Positions 19,300-30,580 of a stretch of 64,000 bases of DNA are shown piece by piece. Source of the stretch: Paratrimastix pyriformis (Eukaryota; Preaxostyla; Paratrimastigidae); contig JAPMOS010000062.1 in the NCBI GenBank assembly GCA_027972325.1, positions 1-64,000 on the forward strand, in the 5' to 3' direction. The position numbers were made by a program, and so were the translations under genes. The notes under the pieces were generated by a model that was given only the letters and a program-made list of their open reading frames with translations, was not told the origin of the DNA and made no database searches. Within the stretch, counting starts at the first letter, position 1. Every line of letters starts with the position of its first letter.

Positions 19300-19327
19300 A
19301 AAGCGTTCACACTTCGGTTACAAAGAC
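19300..19327. repeat. Right terminal inverted repeat of the Tc1-like transposon
   Basis: Reverse complement of the left TIR at 24 of 28 positions, followed by TA at 19328-19329. Confidence 0.8.
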
Positions 19328-19490
19328 TACGGAAAAGGCTGAACTAATGCAGGATGAGCGATGGGGTAGGGGGAGCCCGAGGAGTCATGTTGAAAGATGC
19401 TGTGGGGACCGAGAAGATGTGGCATGTGAGCTCTCCCGGGGTTCTAGCCGATCAGCACATTCAAATTGCGTGCTTGTTCTTCCCTCGTGC

Positions 19491-20153
19491 ATGCATATTG
19501 CCGAGGAGAATCACCTTAGTGACTTTCAAGCTCATTTTCTAAAAGAGCACGCACAATGTGGCAAGCGCGAAGTGTTTATTGAATTTTTCAATCGCGCTGA
19601 GGAAGATGATCTGGTCTTCCACGACCTTGACCACATTTCTACTTTCAAGAATTCGATGCTGGATGAATTTTGCAAACTCTTTGGGCATTTGGGTTTCTCT
19701 TCTGGAGCGCTTCCTTCGAGTACCTTGTTGAAGGGCATCATTGAATCGCTGCAGAAGGGTTGTTCTCCAGCTGTGTCTCGGGATCGCATTGCCGTCTGGA
19801 TCCAGAAACTATTGTCCTCGTTTATGTGGCAGTGCTATCTCAAGTATCGAGACGACGCTCCACCATCTCATTCTCGCCACTCTTCGGCATCCTCAACTGA
19901 CGACTCGTCTGACCCTCCAACTTCGCCAGAACGTTTTCCTACGCGTACCCATCAACGTGGTGGGGACCGGGACGTGTACATTCCCGGTCTCACTCATCAT
20001 CTGATTCATCGGCGACGAGGCGCAACAAGACTCCCCGCTCCCGCGTCCGTTCACGCTCACCGAAGCACGCGGATGCAAAGGGGGGTTCGCCTCGCCCCTC
20101 GCCCAAGAAGGCTGCGCGTACGGAGGCGACCTCCACACCTGCCCGGGAGGTGA
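19491..20153 (+). CDS. Unrecognised protein, paralogue of the minus-strand gene at 16956-17738
   Basis: A 220-codon frame from the ATG at 19491 (MHIAEENHLSDFQAHFL). Residues 1-115 match the minus-strand paralogue in order and spacing (an FxxFxNR motif, a DLD motif, a CKLFG/AKLFG motif, LLKxIxE, and a final xxSxxW). A Ser/His-rich stretch follows. From about 19,960 the more plausible coding continues in a second frame with a basic SR-like tail (PRSRVRSRSPKHADAKGG) to about 20,150. So either a small intron or a frameshift lies near 19,950. The protein may be nucleic-acid binding; the family is unknown. It lies immediately outside the right TIR of the Tc1-like element. Confidence 0.45.
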   Translation: MHIAEENHLSDFQAHFLKEHAQCGKREVFIEFFNRAEEDDLVFHDLDHISTFKNSMLDEFCKLFGHLGFSSGALPSSTLLKGIIESLQKGCSPAVSRDRIAVWIQKLLSSFMWQCYLKYRDDAPPSHSRHSSASSTDDSSDPPTSPERFPTRTHQRGGDRDVYIPGLTHHLIHRRRGATRLPAPASVHAHRSTRMQRGVRLAPRPRRLRVRRRPPHLPGR

Positions 20154-20989
20154 CGCCGCCCCACCTCCGCCCCCCTGCCGCCTCGGTGCCGGCCCCTGGT
20201 CCGGTCCAGACTGAGCAGGGAAGCCGCTCCTACAGTCCGCCTTGGGTCTCGCCCAGGCGGGATGGAAGGCGATCAAGGGGCCGTTTGCGCGGGCAGCCCC
20301 GCTCCGACCAAGCCGGCTGCGGCCAAGTCGAGTGTTCTGGCGCCCCTCCACCACCTCCTCCCACTTCTCGCCCTTCTGACCCTCCTTCACGTCCATCTGC
20401 TCCTCCTCTTCCCTCTGCCTGCCCAATCTCGTGTGCCGATCTTGGCGTCCGTGTGGTGCGTGCCGGGCGTCCTCCTTTTCCAACCCCGGATGGACCGGCG
20501 GTGAGAGACTTCTCGTGGTTGCGCGCGAGCACTGTCTATGTGTGCTACACCCACGCACGATGGTATGTCGGGAGTAAACCTCCCCCGTTCAGGCCTTTTT
20601 AAAATGTCTTTTCGTTCTTTTGTTTCATGGATGCGGGGGGTTCTGCGTGTTCTCTCTCTCCTGTCCGCTCCTTCCATTCCATGCGTCTGCTGCCGGTCTT
20701 CAGTGGACGAGTGCGTCGTCCATGTTGGTTGGTGGTTTATCGCATGTTACCCCCCCACTTCGGTGGGATGCACCCCCCGTTATGAGCTGATCAATACAGG
20801 GGGTGTTGGGCGGGGGACCCCTTTTGGGGTTTCTCCAAGTATCCAACACAACACAACAACACACACACACGCATGTGAGCGGAAGGATGAGGGTTCTGTG
20901 CCATTTGCTGATCAGGGGAACGGACTCTGGGGGCTGCGATGGGACGGTGATCTCGGTCAGGCAAAAGGCAGCGGAACAACAATGGTCTG
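20154..20989. other. GC-rich spacer with proline-rich frames and CA repeat
   Basis: Pro/Ser-rich frames extend to about 20,600 and may be the 3' end of the preceding gene. A CA microsatellite lies near 20,848-20,874. No domain is recognised. Confidence 0.3.
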
Positions 20990-21429
20990 GCATTATATTT
21001 CAGAAAACAAGATGAACGAAGGACACTGGAGATGTATCAGCCAGTGGATCGCACGGTGGGCGAGGGTGGTAATGGCAGGGTTGGGGCTGACATGGAATTG
21101 GTTGTTGGCGATGGGGATAGCGGAATGTGAGGTGCAGAGGAGGAGATTGTGGGAAAAGGAAGAAGCGCAAAGAAAGGTGCGGAGATGGAGTGGGGAGACG
21201 GGGCGGAAGACGGCTCGGAGAAGGGTGCGGGGGATGGCGCGGCATGGACGAGGGCGGGGCGGATGGATGCCGGGGGGTTCGGTTGGTAGGGATGGGGTGA
21301 AAGTGGTGGCATCGAGAGGTGTCGATGGGTGTCCGGGCGAGGATGTACCCCTGGAGGGGAGAGGCATGGACGATTTGGATGGGGAGGAGCGGGCAGCCGG
21401 GGATGGATAGGGTACCGGTGCAGGGAGAC

Positions 21430-22180
21430 GTCGAGCAATATCGTGGCATCGCCAACACGACTGGACACAGGTGTTGGTTGAGCGCCGGGCTGCAGGCGGC
21501 GGAGGCGGTTGGTGGGGCAGATCCGCTGTTTGATGTGGTCAGAGGTGTCGGTGGGGACCCTGATGGAGAAGAAGGGATTTGGAAGAGGGGACGGAGGGAC
21601 TGGATGAGACGCAGGATGGAGAAGCAGGGGTGGCTGTGATTGAGCTGCTGAAAAGGGCGCGGATCCCGGTGGGAGTCAGGATGAGGGTGGTGGACGTGTG
21701 TGTGGAATGCGGATGTGAAAGTGTTGGCAGAGAGGGCGCGGGAGTGCTTGTTTGTGCGTCTGATGAGGGACGGAGACAGTATGAATGAGGCGGTAAGGAG
21801 GGTAGTGATGGCAGATGACCGTGTCATGAAGAAGTGTCCGGTGTGTGGTGGGGACCAGTGGCATGCACGGGATGAGCGTGCGATAGAAGGAGAGTGTCCT
21901 GGTGGTGCAGGTGGTTCGGAACCAGAGGGGTAGGGGCGGATCAGACGCAGTGGAAAGTGCAGCCGGACATAGTAGACGTACTCGGGACAAGCTACCACCT
22001 GGAAGCGGAGGCGGAATTCTGTGGAAGAAGGGGCGGGGGCGTCATTGGGTGGCACTGAAAAGGATTGATGGGGCGTGGTGGAGGTTCAATGACAGTGTGG
22101 TGTATGAGGTGGAGGAGTGCGAGATTATGCATGGGGATGTTTTCGTGTACGTGGCTGAAGCTGGAATGGGGTCGCGGATG
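21430..22180 (+). pseudogene. Ubiquitin-specific-protease-like region within the LINE
   Basis: Around 21,450-21,510 the translation reads YRGIANTTGHRCWLSAGLQA, which parallels the USP (C19) Cys box GLxNxGNTCYxNAxLQ, with Cys at 21,472. Near 21,830-21,900 a CPVCGG ... C arrangement could be a metal-binding insert. At 22,040-22,110 GRHWVALKRIDGAWWRFNDS parallels the USP His box (HYVAYVR....WYxFDDS), with His at 22,043 and Asp at 22,091. The boxes are in order but in different frames, so this copy is frameshifted. Spacing of about 190 codons is short but possible for a minimal papain-like fold. OTU- or Josephin-type proteases are the alternatives. The assignment rests on motif pattern only. Confidence 0.5.
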
Positions 22181-22563
22181 CAAAGGTCCGGGAGGGCCAG
22201 CATTTGGGGGGGGAGCTGCAGAGGGAGACTGCAGAAGGTATCGTGTGCGGTGAGGAAAGAGAGTCAAGGGATGACAGGGCGGGGAGCAGACAAGGCGGAG
22301 AAGCCTGAAGGACAGGAGGAGCAGGTCCTGGTAGCGGGCGTGTCGTATCCGGAAGTGAGTCGGCGACCTGGGGATGGGATGAGCAGGAAGGCAAGGAAGG
22401 GAAGAAGGATGCACAAAGGAAGAGGCAAAAAGCAAAAATGTTGGATATTGAGAGGATATGACGTGAAGGCGGAGGAGGAGTTTCGGGGGTGGAGAAGTGG
22501 TGCCAGGGGGAAGGAGGCCAACCTGAGGGCGGGGTTGCCGATGAAGGAGGAGGACAGGATGCG

Positions 22564-23330
22564 GGTGGCAGGGTGGAATGTGCGAGGACTTGGGTCAGAG
22601 TGGAAGCGAAGTAATGTGGCGGACCTGTTGCGGGTAGGACGGGTAGACATTGCCCTGTTGCAAGAAACAAAGGGGACGAAGGCGAATAAGGAGCAGTTGG
22701 AGGAGAAGTGGATGAGGGATGGCGGTGGAGGAGTTCGGTGGTGGAGAATGCGGTGGAGCGTCACCCCAAGGGGGGGGTGATGATAGGATATAGACGGACC
22801 CTGCAGATGGCGGTGCGTCGTGTCACGGAGGTCCTGCCGGGCTATTTGATGTACATGGACTGGTCGGAGGAAAGACCAACCTCCGGCTGGTGAATATGTA
22901 CTATCCGACTGGGGAGGAGATGACAAGGAGAGGGTCAGGAAGGTGATTATTGAAAGGCTGGATGAGTGCATGGCGGAGGGGGCGGCAGAGGGAAGGGGAG
23001 TGGTGGTGTACACGGATGCGAATAGCTGGGCCAAGGAAGTCGGAGAGCATGAGAAGTTGGGACTGTATGACACGGCGAAGATGGTAGGCAAGGAGAATGA
23101 GATCACGTTTGTGCGGAACAAGAAGGGGGGGGATGCAGAGGAGAAGGACAAGCAGCCGGGGATGAAAGGGGTGGCTCGGTTGGACCTTTGCCTCGCAACG
23201 CAAGGACGATGGCAAGGATGCTCGATAACCTATGGGTATGGAGAAATGAGGAGATACAGTGGAGCGAAGTTACAGACCATCACATGGTCGTGACTGACTT
23301 GAGGAACATGCTGCCGGCATGGGCGGGGAC
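22564..23330 (+). pseudogene. LINE apurinic-type endonuclease domain, frameshifted
   Basis: The N-terminal motif GWNVRGLGSEWKRSNVADLL leads into VDIALLQETK, the usual EEP-fold start with the catalytic Asn and Glu. Further pieces are VVVYTDANSWAKE, ITFVRNKKGG, ARLDLCLAT and TDHHMVVTDLR near 23,275, the last equivalent to the SDH motif. The pieces fall in more than one frame. Confidence 0.75.
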
Positions 23331-23899
23331 GACAAGGAGGAAGGTGGCCATTTGCCCGTCCAGGTCGGACTTGGACGCGTTGCTGCGTGAAAAAGGAGAG
23401 AAGAGTATGATGTGTTGGTGGAAGATGGGCTCATATAGGAGGAAGGTGGCGGAGATGATTCGAAAGGCATCGGGGAAGGGGGAGGAGCTGTCAGATGGGT
23501 CGGATCCTGAGGGAAACGGCGGGGCATGTGTTTGGGTACCGGGAGGTTACAAATACGGATCGGGACTACGAGCCCCACCGCATGAGGAAGCTGCGGCGGA
23601 GGGCGGTGGAGGAGAGGGACTCGGAAAGGAGGAGGAGATGCAGCGCCAATTGGCAAAGATGAGAAGCATGCACTACAAGAAGCGGGACAGGGCGTTGGAG
23701 GAAAACGCAAACGGATATATAAGGGCATAATGACTGACGGGGTGGCGCCCGTCACGGCGTATGCCACCAAGAACGGTGAAGGCAAGGTGGATAAGGTGGT
23801 GACAGATCCAGAATTGGTGAAGAGGGGATGGAGGGAATTCATGGCGGACCTGGCAAGGAGAGTGATGCCGATGGGCGGAATGAAGCAGGCACCGGTGGG

Positions 23900-25577
23900 A
23901 AGGTCTCAGGAGGAGGAGAGGGTCATCATGGCCCCACCATGCATGACGTTGAAACGATCCTGGGAGCACTCCCAGATGGCAAGGCAGCGGGCCCGGACGG
24001 GGTGACGGCGGAGATGATTCACGCCTGTCAGGATGAGATCAAGGAGTGGATGAGAAGGAGATATAATGAGATGCTGAAAAGAGTGAGGTGCCGCAGGAGC
24101 TCAAGATTAGCTCGGTGTTTATGGCCACGAAATCGCAGACGGAGCACCCGGGGACCCGGCAGGAAGGAGACCGATCACTTTGATCCAAGTTTTCTGAAGG
24201 GGCTGCAGGTGGTGGTGGCGTCGCGGTTTCAAGACTGGTGCGTAGAGAAGCAAGTGTTTGGGGCGGAGCAGTTTGGATTCTTGAGGGGTCGGAGGATTGA
24301 GACCCCAATCGCAGAGATTATGGGAGTGCTCACTGACTCGAAAATTATGGGAGGTCGAGAGTTCCATATGTGCTCATTGGACATAAAAAGCATACGACAC
24401 GGTGGACATGGACGCACTGAGGAGGGGGGTTGAGACGGATGGGGTTGAGGAGGCATTCATCAGGTACGTAGATAGTCTGTACGAGGGAAGGAAGGCGAGA
24501 GTGATCACAGGGTACGGACTGACAGAGAGCTATGACATAGAAAGGGGTATCAGCCAGGGGGACCCGCTTTCGTGTCTGCTCTTTATCTCATTCATGGAGG
24601 AAGTGCTGGCAGAGGTGCGAAAGCAGGAAGGTGGGTATATCCGGGATAGTGGGAGGAAGGTGAAAGTCCTTGCCTTTGCTGACGATGTTATGCTGGTCAC
24701 TCGAACCAAGGAGCAGATGGTCCGGTTGGTCAACACAGTGAGACGGAAGGTGGAGGAGGCGGGCATGCAGCTGTCGTGGACCAAGTGTGACTACCTGTGT
24801 GGGGGGGTGAAGAGCAAGACGGACCTGGACTTGGGTGAGGGTCGGGTCATCAAGGTCCAGCAGAAGGGTGGGGCCATCCGATACCTGGGGATTTGGATAG
24901 ACGAGGAGATGAACATGAAGGTCAACACGGAGAAGGTCATCCAGAAAATGTGCGGGAGGCTGCACAGGCTGATGGACAAGAAGGTCCCCCCGAGGTTGAT
25001 GGTGCAGATGATCAACGAGTGCGTGTCGACGTGCCTCCAGTACACGGCCAGACAGTGCCCCATGCCAAAGAAGGACTTGGAGATCCTACGGCAAAGATAT
25101 GCGAGGGTCTTTAGGGAGATTGGTGGCTGTCTGGGGAAGTGCGATCCGGCGGAGGTGCTTTTCTTCCCGGAGGATGAAGGGGGCATGGGCCTGAAGGACC
25201 CGGTGGATGTGCATGATATGATGGTGCTGACACAGTTGTTGGGGAGAGTGGCGGATGAGCAAGGATGTGGGGTGATGCTCCGTGAGGAGATTGCACTTCT
25301 TCCGAAGTTGTGGACCACAAGTGAACCCCTGCTGGATGACCCGGGTAAGTGGGTAAGGCTCCACGGAAAGGAGAAGATGCCTGGCATCCTCTCGGGGATG
25401 CTGCAGGTCGTGTCCAGGAATGATCTGGCCATTCTCAGGGAGGGCGAGGAGCTGAAAGAGGAGCAGGGGTATGGGATGCCAACAACACTGGAGGAATTGG
25501 CAAGCCCGCACAGGATCACCAAGCAACACAGACAAACACTGATGAGGGAGGGGGGATCAGGAGCGTGGCAGACCTGA
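23900..25577 (+). pseudogene. LINE reverse transcriptase domain
   Basis: Early RT motifs LPDGKAAGPDGVTAEMIHA (about 23,975) and AEQFGFLRGRRIETPIAEI (about 24,265) lie in one frame. A second, long open frame (24,402-25,577, 391 codons) carries YDIERGISQGDPLSCLLFI and the catalytic LAFADDVMLVTR (FADD at about 24,675). The thumb-like region with YLGIWIDEEMN and a helical C-terminal part follow. The shift between the two frames lies just after MCSLDIKS, where the A motif should be. Confidence 0.88.
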
Positions 25578-26097
25578 TAGTGGGGGGTAGGTTCCAGTGG
25601 AAGGGCAGGAAGCCACAGTATGTCAAAGCCATCATGGAGCGGGTCTGCGTCTGGGGGAACAGAGTGGAGACGGAGTACGTGAAGCTGGCGAGGCGGATTA
25701 GAGAGGAAGAGGCGGCGGAGAAGGAAGAGAAAGCAAGGATGGAGAGAGCGAGGGAGGGGGAGCCAGAGGGCATTGAAGCAGAGGAATGGCGAGGACAAGG
25801 TCAATGGAGCCGGCTGCAAGACTGGAGAAGCAAAGAAGGGGAAGAAGCAGACCAAGTTGGCTTTGGGGCAGAGTGGGAAGCTCTCGGTGGTGGTGCCGGC
25901 GACGTGTCGGAGAAAGACGCAGGGCGACAGGGAGGGTAAAAAAGAGAAGGTAGGGGCGAGTGGGACGACGAATGCAACAAGGGGCGCCTGAAGCAGGAGG
26001 AAACAAAGATGGCGGCATGAGGAGCAGAATGGAGGCGCTGCGAGCGGAATGCGACGAGGTGGAAGTGCGGGTAGAGGAGCCCGAACTCAAGTGGCGG

Positions 26098-26502
26098 ACA
26101 TTCTATACGGACGGTAGTGCATCCAGGAAGAAGAAGGACCGGCGAGCGGCACTGGCGGTGGTGGAGCGGCTGCCCAACGGGGTGCTGGCAGTGCGGGTTG
26201 GAAGAAGGTGCACGGGCAGGGGGCAAACAAACAATGAGACAGAGCTTGAGGCCATCCTGGAGGCCATCAGGGTGGGACAGGATGCAAACGTGGAGGTGCG
26301 CACGGACAGCAAGGTGGCAAAGGGATGGGTGGAAGGGCTGATGAGGAGAGACTGGACGCCGACCGACCTAATCGAGTCGAAGGCTGAGGGTCTTCTTCGG
26401 AGGGCCAACGAATCTTGGAGGAACATAGGGGCGAGGTCAGGCTGGTTTTGGGTAAAGGGGCACCAGGAGACAGGGGCATCGCTGGATGCGGAGGGGGAAT
26501 AG
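26098..26502 (+). pseudogene. LINE RNase H domain
   Basis: The translation FYTDGSASRKKKDRRAA, then GRGQTNNETELEAILEAI, then VEVRTDSKVAKGWVEG and FWVKGHQETGA gives the D-E-D-H pattern of type I RNase H in order and with normal spacing. The frame is open across the domain and ends at 26,502. Confidence 0.85.
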
Positions 26503-26599
26503 GTTGGCGGACAAGATTGCAGGCCAGAGTATAAAACTGGAGAGCACCAAGGAGCCGCAAGAGCAGACCTGGGGATTTCGGCTTGTCCGGCGGAGCGAT

Positions 26600-28132
26600 G
26601 GAAAGACGGTGGAGGAGATTTTCGTGAAAACCTAAAAGAGTGGGGCCGCAAAGGGCGCATCTTCAGGACAGCCCAGAAGTGCAAGAATGCACTAGTGGTC
26701 ATCAATGCTCAGACGGGAAATGGCGGAATAAATACGCAGACCATGCGGTGTGAAATGTCGGGTAGACTGGCCATGATGGCAATCTTGCAGCGTTACATCA
26801 CGGCCAACATCAGATTCTACATCAATGGTGAAGGGGATGGGAAATGTTGGTGTGGGGCGAGATTGTACAAACCATTTGGTTTTCGAATGCCCTTCGATGA
26901 TGGGCAGTGTCGCGGAAAGGTGGAGTGGTGCCAACGCGATCAAACTGATCGCGTGGCTGGACAAGGGGGAAGGAGCAGAAGATGCAGAACAATTGCTCCA
27001 AGAAAATGGGTGGAGCCTATGGGCCGAAGCGTGCAGGTGAGAGGTAAGCAGATAGCGATGGACAGACTCTGGGAGCTCATCGAGCGATCGCGGGGCGCTG
27101 GTACCGCGCCCGAACCTGGGACAGCTTCTGGGAAACATTTTCAACAGAAGTGGCGAACCTGTGCGATCGGTACGCGGATGGAGTGAGCACGGAGATGGCA
27201 GAAGGGCAGACCCACAAGAGCACCCTGCGAAACCAGTGGACGACCCCACGTGGTGTCCTCTCTGCTCAGACAAGCAGGCAGTTTGACAACGATGGCATTC
27301 TCGCATCCTGGGAATGCCGATTTGAGCTTCCCGAATTCAGAACACCCAGCAAAGATGATTGTTTTTGGGTGGAAGACTGGATGGATATGGGCTGTTCAAG
27401 GAGAATCGTGACCTCCTCATCTTTGCCAACCCGGAGTACAACCCCAGGAAGAGATGGACCGATTATTTAAGGCAATTGGCGATTGGGCAGAGAGTCCAAT
27501 GGGAAGAGCTGGGAAGAGAGCTTTCCGATGCATCGCAATCGTCCCGTACGGGTGGGTAAGCCCAACCGGACGCGGCCGGTGCAGGGAATGGAGGCGCAGC
27601 ATGGCGTCGGATTGGCCTTGAGGGGGACATGCGATTGAAGGAGCTGTTTATCATTGAGGAAGGGGTTTCGGCTTCTGGCTGCCGAGCTTCTGGCGGACAG
27701 GGAGAAAGGTGCGGGGAAGGCCCCGTTCGACGTGGGCATCCTGCTCTTTGAGAACCAGAGGGCCCGGGAGAGATTTCCGATGGATCCTGCCCGTTGTGGG
27801 CTTTGGAGAATATGCTTCGGAAAGAGGCGGGTGCGCGGAAGGTGGAGGCTGACTACGAGGGGCGTCCGAAGGAGGGCGAGGTGCTCCACAACTGGAGGGG
27901 GATCTCAGAGGGGGTGGTGCGGAAAGTTGCGGGAAGACTTCGGAGGCGGTGCGGATTTCGAGAGATGTACGCGAATGATTGCAGACTGGCAGCAGAGTTG
28001 GGGATTGTGGATGAAGACACCCAAAAGGAGATTGGGAGCGAAATTGGTGCACTCCGCAAAACCATGCTGCTGGCGATCATGCAACGAAAGAAGAACGAGA
28101 AAAATGAAGAAGGGATGAACGAGGAGACGTAG
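26600..28132 (+). pseudogene. LINE C-terminal region with CxC...HxxxxCP zinc motif
   Basis: Near 26,840-26,920 two frames together show the C-x-C...TNHLVFECPSM arrangement typical of the cysteine-histidine motif after RNase H or RT in many LINEs. Further coding-like stretches follow to a final frame (27,794-28,132) that ends in a Lys/Asn/Glu-rich tail (AIMQRKKNEKNEEGMNEET) and a TAG. Several frameshifts are evident. Confidence 0.6.
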
Positions 28133-28290
28133 TCCGGGGGTCGGCGGTGACCGTCCCTCGGGGACGGTAGCCGACCCATGGGCCTCTTGGGACGTCCCAT
28201 CCTGCGAGTTTATCTCGCGGGGAGGGCGGACCGGGGGGTTCATGTTACCCGCGGGCTTCGGCCCGAGCACGGACCCGGCGAAAGCTGGGA

Positions 28291-30560
28291 AGTATCACAC
28301 ACACACACACCCCCCTCGCCCCCTTCCTCCACCGATGATGCCCCTCTGATGTCCTTCTTTCGGTGCCCTGCTCGGCCTCTCTCACTTCCCTCCCCCCCCT
28401 TGCGGGCTCCTCCCTGGGCAGGACTGCCTGGAGGCTGTTCTCACGGCCCTGAAGAAGAAACTTCGCACGATCGACCGAACAGCGGGCCCGCATGATGGCC
28501 GGCATCTTTGACGACCTCGACCCGCCAAGGGCCCACCAGTCCGCCAGTCCTCACCCACCCCGTCGTCGACCATCTTCCTCATCCGGGTGCGTGACGCGTG
28601 GTGGAGAGAGCGCTCGCGTATGTACGGCATGGAGTGGGAAGCACGCGAATGGGAAGAGGTCATTCGGATTTCCATCCCTTCCCTCGGGCAGACCTGACAT
28701 TTGCCAGGCCGAGCGGTCGCACATCGTGACCCCCTTCGGGCGCGCTAGTGAACCGAGTGCAACTCGGTCCGCCTCCTCCTCCTTGCCGTCTCCCCCCCTC
28801 CCCTACCCCGAGCGCCGCCCCTCAACTGCCTCTTTTCACGACACACACGCCTCTCCCGAATGCGTATTCGGGGTGGTGGGTAGTGTGTTGGCGGGTACCT
28901 GTGTGCGAGTAGGGGGTGGCAAGCGGCCAAGGCGATCGAGCTGCGCAGCCCCGGCCCTAGCTTCACACCAAGGTGGCGGGATTCGACCGGGACCTGCCAG
29001 TCTTGAACTCGGTTCGTCCACAGGCTGCTGACGAGACTGCGCTCCCATGAACGACTGCTTCAACCAGGACCGGCCACCGCCCCGCGGCGCCTCCACCTCA
29101 CTGACTCCCAGGTCCGCCCCCCACACCCACCACCCTTGTCACGGCACATCGCCTATCCACCCCCGCACCCTTGTCGGTTCGCCTGTCATCCGCCAGCCCT
29201 CGTCCCTTTGCTGGGCTCGTGGCGGACTCCCCCCCCCCCCCCCATCCCTCCCCGACCCCCCGGCCGCCCGCAACCCCACCCACCTTACTCCACCCCACTC
29301 CACCGCTCGAGCCCCTCTCTCGGCTGGGCCCAGGCGTGGCAATTCCCCGACCGCCCCGCCCCCCCCCCCCCCCCCCTCCACCACCACCACCCCACCTCCA
29401 CCACCACCACCAACCCACTCTCCCACCCAAACCCCTCCCCTCCAGCACCCCGGGGCCCGTGGCCCGTGGCCTTCGGTGGTTGATGTGTTTTTGGTTGGAG
29501 TTTTGTTGCTGTTTTCGTCCCGACTTGGTTTTTTCTTTTGTGTGTTTCCGCACTAGAACGTTGTGCACAAAGACAAACCTCACGGGGGCTGAGGCTGGGG
29601 AGGACCAGAGAGCGCGACGGCGGGACGCGGGAGCGTCAAAACGGGGCGCTGCGCCCGGGGACATGGGGAAAAACAGAAGGAGCGTTTTGTGAGGGCGTCG
29701 TTCATGCCATTCGCCGGCCCTGGCTGCGCTTTTCAGGCGAATTTGCGAGGGGAAACCCTGGGAGAGCTTCGGGTGTGGCGCGCGGCAGCAGGGATGAGCC
29801 AGGAGGGCGTTCTGGGAGGGCAGGAATCCGTCCGGAATGCGGTTTTTTCTCATGGCAGGGGGGGTCGATCCCTCTTCGGATCCACCTGGACCCATCAAGT
29901 TCCAGGAAAAAACTCGTTTTCGACGACGGGTACCCGTAAACAGTCTTTTGTCCTGTTACCGGTTTCATCCTTCCACAAATCTGGTGAGCGGCGGCCCTTT
30001 TGACAGTCATTGGCAGAGTCCCCTGGGAGTGGAGATCACGGGGAACTCGGGGTTTGCCGGGCGGCGACGCGGCCAACCCGCGCCACGCTGGTCGGACCGG
30101 ACCGGGGGGGTATGGGGAGGGTACCCCCCACCCTGACCCCTCCCCCGGTCCGAGCCAGCCCGAGTCTGGAGCCGGCCCCAGAGCGGCCGAGGCGGGGGTT
30201 CTCGGGCCCCCACCCTCCACAGGCAGGCCCCTCGGCCGGGTCACCCCCGGGTACCCCCCCGACCAGGGGGTCCACCGGAGCCCGCCGCACCGGCGGCACG
30301 GGCCTGGGCCGGCCTCTTCCACCCCCCAGCTGGCCCAGACCCAGGCCCCGGGGGACCCCCTCGGGCCCCCTTGGATGGGGTCGGGCCACTTTCCCATACA
30401 AGGGGCTCTTGCGGGGTTTCTATTGACCCCGTTCACATATCATCTCTCGAGCGGACGAGACCCTTGTGCCAGCCCTGAAACCCTCAGTCCAAGAGGAAAG
30501 GAACAATGCGCCTATTCAGTCAGGTGGGGGGTAAACTCCAAAAGCATCACGGTAGAAGGC
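28291..30560. other. GC-rich, low-complexity region, mostly unassigned
   Basis: Contains a CA run (about 28,294-28,312), several poly-C tracts (29,228-29,245, 29,360-29,376) and Pro-rich frames on both strands. A possible exon lies at about 28,560-28,695 plus (IFLIRVRDAWWRERSRMYGM), whose Trp/Arg/Glu content looks coding; it is unsupported by neighbours. I see no recognisable domain elsewhere. Confidence 0.3.
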
Positions 30561-30580
30561 CCATTGATAGCGCCATGCTC

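Larger units (their letters stand above)
15159..19327. mobile_element. Tc1/mariner-superfamily transposon with cargo, TIR-bounded
   Basis: Imperfect 28-bp terminal inverted repeats (15159-15186 and 19300-19327; four mismatches) bound 4.17 kb. TA lies immediately outside both ends (15157-15158 and 19328-19329), the target-site duplication of the Tc1/mariner superfamily. Inside, a minus-strand DDE transposase with DD37E spacing occupies 17849-19216. The remaining two thirds hold two other coding regions: 15310-16267 on plus and 16956-17738 on minus. Typical Tc1 elements are 1.3-2 kb, so this one is either an element with captured genes or a transposon that was itself hit by another insertion. 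The similarity continues 3 bp beyond the TA on both sides (CCG/CGG), so an end three to five bases further out is possible. Confidence 0.75.
20990..28290 (+). mobile_element. Long non-LTR retrotransposon (LINE) with endonuclease, RT, RNase H and protease-like region
   Basis: Plus-strand coding fragments appear in the order expected for a LINE: AP-like endonuclease (about 22,564-23,330), reverse transcriptase (about 23,900-25,577), RNase H (about 26,098-26,502), a Cys/His zinc motif (about 26,840-26,920), and a terminal coding segment to a stop at 28,132. An additional Cys-box/His-box region precedes the endonuclease. Coding shifts between frames many times (at least eight), so this copy is dead. 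The 3' end is followed by about 160 bp of GC-rich untranslated-like sequence and a CA run near 28,290. The strand is strongly purine-biased. The RNase H and AP endonuclease suggest an I/Tad/R1-like lineage, but the clade cannot be fixed without a tree. Confidence 0.85.

Noticed and set aside
20893-22055. Long minus-strand Pro/Ser/His-rich frames opposite the LINE
   Set aside because: These are shadows of the purine-biased plus strand of the LINE; they have no recognisable domain and low-complexity composition.
29135-29560. Long proline- or glycine-rich frames on both strands
   Set aside because: They are produced by poly-C and CCA microsatellites; the composition explains the open frames and no domain or phase-consistent intron supports a gene.
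30000-30430. Overlapping 120-240-codon frames on both strands
   Set aside because: All six frames are similarly open because of extreme GC content; no motif, phase or homology favours any one.
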